6,095 bases of DNA from Methylocystaceae bacterium UBA5192. GTDB taxonomy: Bacteria; Pseudomonadota; Alphaproteobacteria; Rhizobiales; Beijerinckiaceae. The first letter of the stretch is position 1, and each line of letters starts with the position of its first letter. The stretch covers positions 1,406-7,500 of the forward strand of contig DHWC01000024.1 in NCBI GenBank assembly GCA_002412985.1, given 5' to 3'. The notes beneath the pieces were generated by a model. The model did no database searches, was not told where the DNA came from, and was given only the letters and a program-made list of their open reading frames with translations. Shown here piece by piece: positions 5,916-6,095 of the stretch. The translations under genes were made by a program, and so were the position numbers.

Positions 5916-6095
5916 TTAGTCGCCCAAACAACGCTCGCAGCGCCCAGCAATCTCAATAACGCGGGTCCGAGCGGTAAAGCTCGCGTTTCCCGTTAAGGCG
6001 GCTAATTCACGCCCCAGCGCTGCGGAGGTCGCTTCTTTGACCTCGCCACATTGTTCACAAATAAGGAAAACAACAGGTTCTTCAGCCGCATGCCG
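5916..6095 (-). CDS. zur: Fur-family zinc uptake regulator (Zur-like), C-terminal fragment
   Basis: An open minus-strand frame enters from the right edge and ends at TAA 5916-5918, giving the last 59 residues. It holds FLICEQCGEVKEA and, near the end, VIEIAGRCERC, which together supply the two CxxC pairs of the Fur-family structural zinc site. The spacing and wording (F-I-C-x2-C-G-x-VKE ... VIE-x3-x-C-x2-C) match Zur better than Fur, whose equivalent segment usually reads HxHHDHLIC-x-C. A histidine at fragment position 2 fits the regulatory site just before it. Zur dimers repress zinc uptake genes when zinc is replete. The DNA-binding winged helix and start lie outside the window, so the Zur subtype is a reasoned guess within a secure Fur-family call. 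No zinc transporter gene is visible here. Confidence 0.8.
   Translation of the reverse strand, partial: RHAAEEPVVFLICEQCGEVKEATSAALGRELAALTGNASFTARTRVIEIAGRCERCLGD

Overview
The window looks like ordinary chromosomal DNA from an alphaproteobacterium, probably Hyphomicrobiales (Rhizobiales). This is inferred from protein style: an RluA-family synthase with the alphaproteobacterial HGR-x4-TREYLAFVWG stretch, a Zur-like Fur protein, a C-terminal piece of a periplasmic glucan biosynthesis protein, and GCG-rich codon use at a moderate base composition (roughly half G+C by eye). No species can be named from the sequence alone.

Layout, left to right: (1) the last 39 codons of a probable OpgG/OpgD glucan biosynthesis protein (+, 1-120); (2) a creatininase-family metal-dependent amidohydrolase (-, 122-922); (3) a small exported DUF411 metal-binding protein (+, 1013-1504); (4) an uncharacterised FAD flavoprotein of the TIGR03862/HI0933 group (-, about 1522-2754); (5) an RluD-like 23S rRNA pseudouridine synthase (+, 2883-3914); (6) the ribosome-associated GTPase TypA/BipA (-, 3949-5772); (7) the C-terminal 59 residues of a Zur-like zinc-responsive repressor (-, 5916 to beyond the right edge). 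Gaps without genes are short (90, 128 and 143 bp at divergent or tandem junctions).

The genes alternate strand almost perfectly (+ - + - + - -), so nearly every one must be its own transcription unit and no multi-gene operon is visible. Convergent neighbours are packed very tightly (1, 17 and 34 bp between stop codons). At the rluD/typA junction a strong intrinsic terminator for typA lies inside the 3' coding end of rluD. The 90-bp divergent spacer between the creatininase and DUF411 genes holds a plausible minus-strand promoter with a 12-bp inverted repeat in its spacer.

Functionally the window mixes housekeeping (rluD and typA both act on the large ribosomal subunit), envelope biology (glucan biosynthesis, exported metal-binding protein), metal regulation (zur) and two enzymes of unknown substrate. 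I found no mobile element, CRISPR array, tRNA/rRNA, phage gene or candidate novel system; the findings are modest observations on gene arrangement, signals and poorly characterised families.
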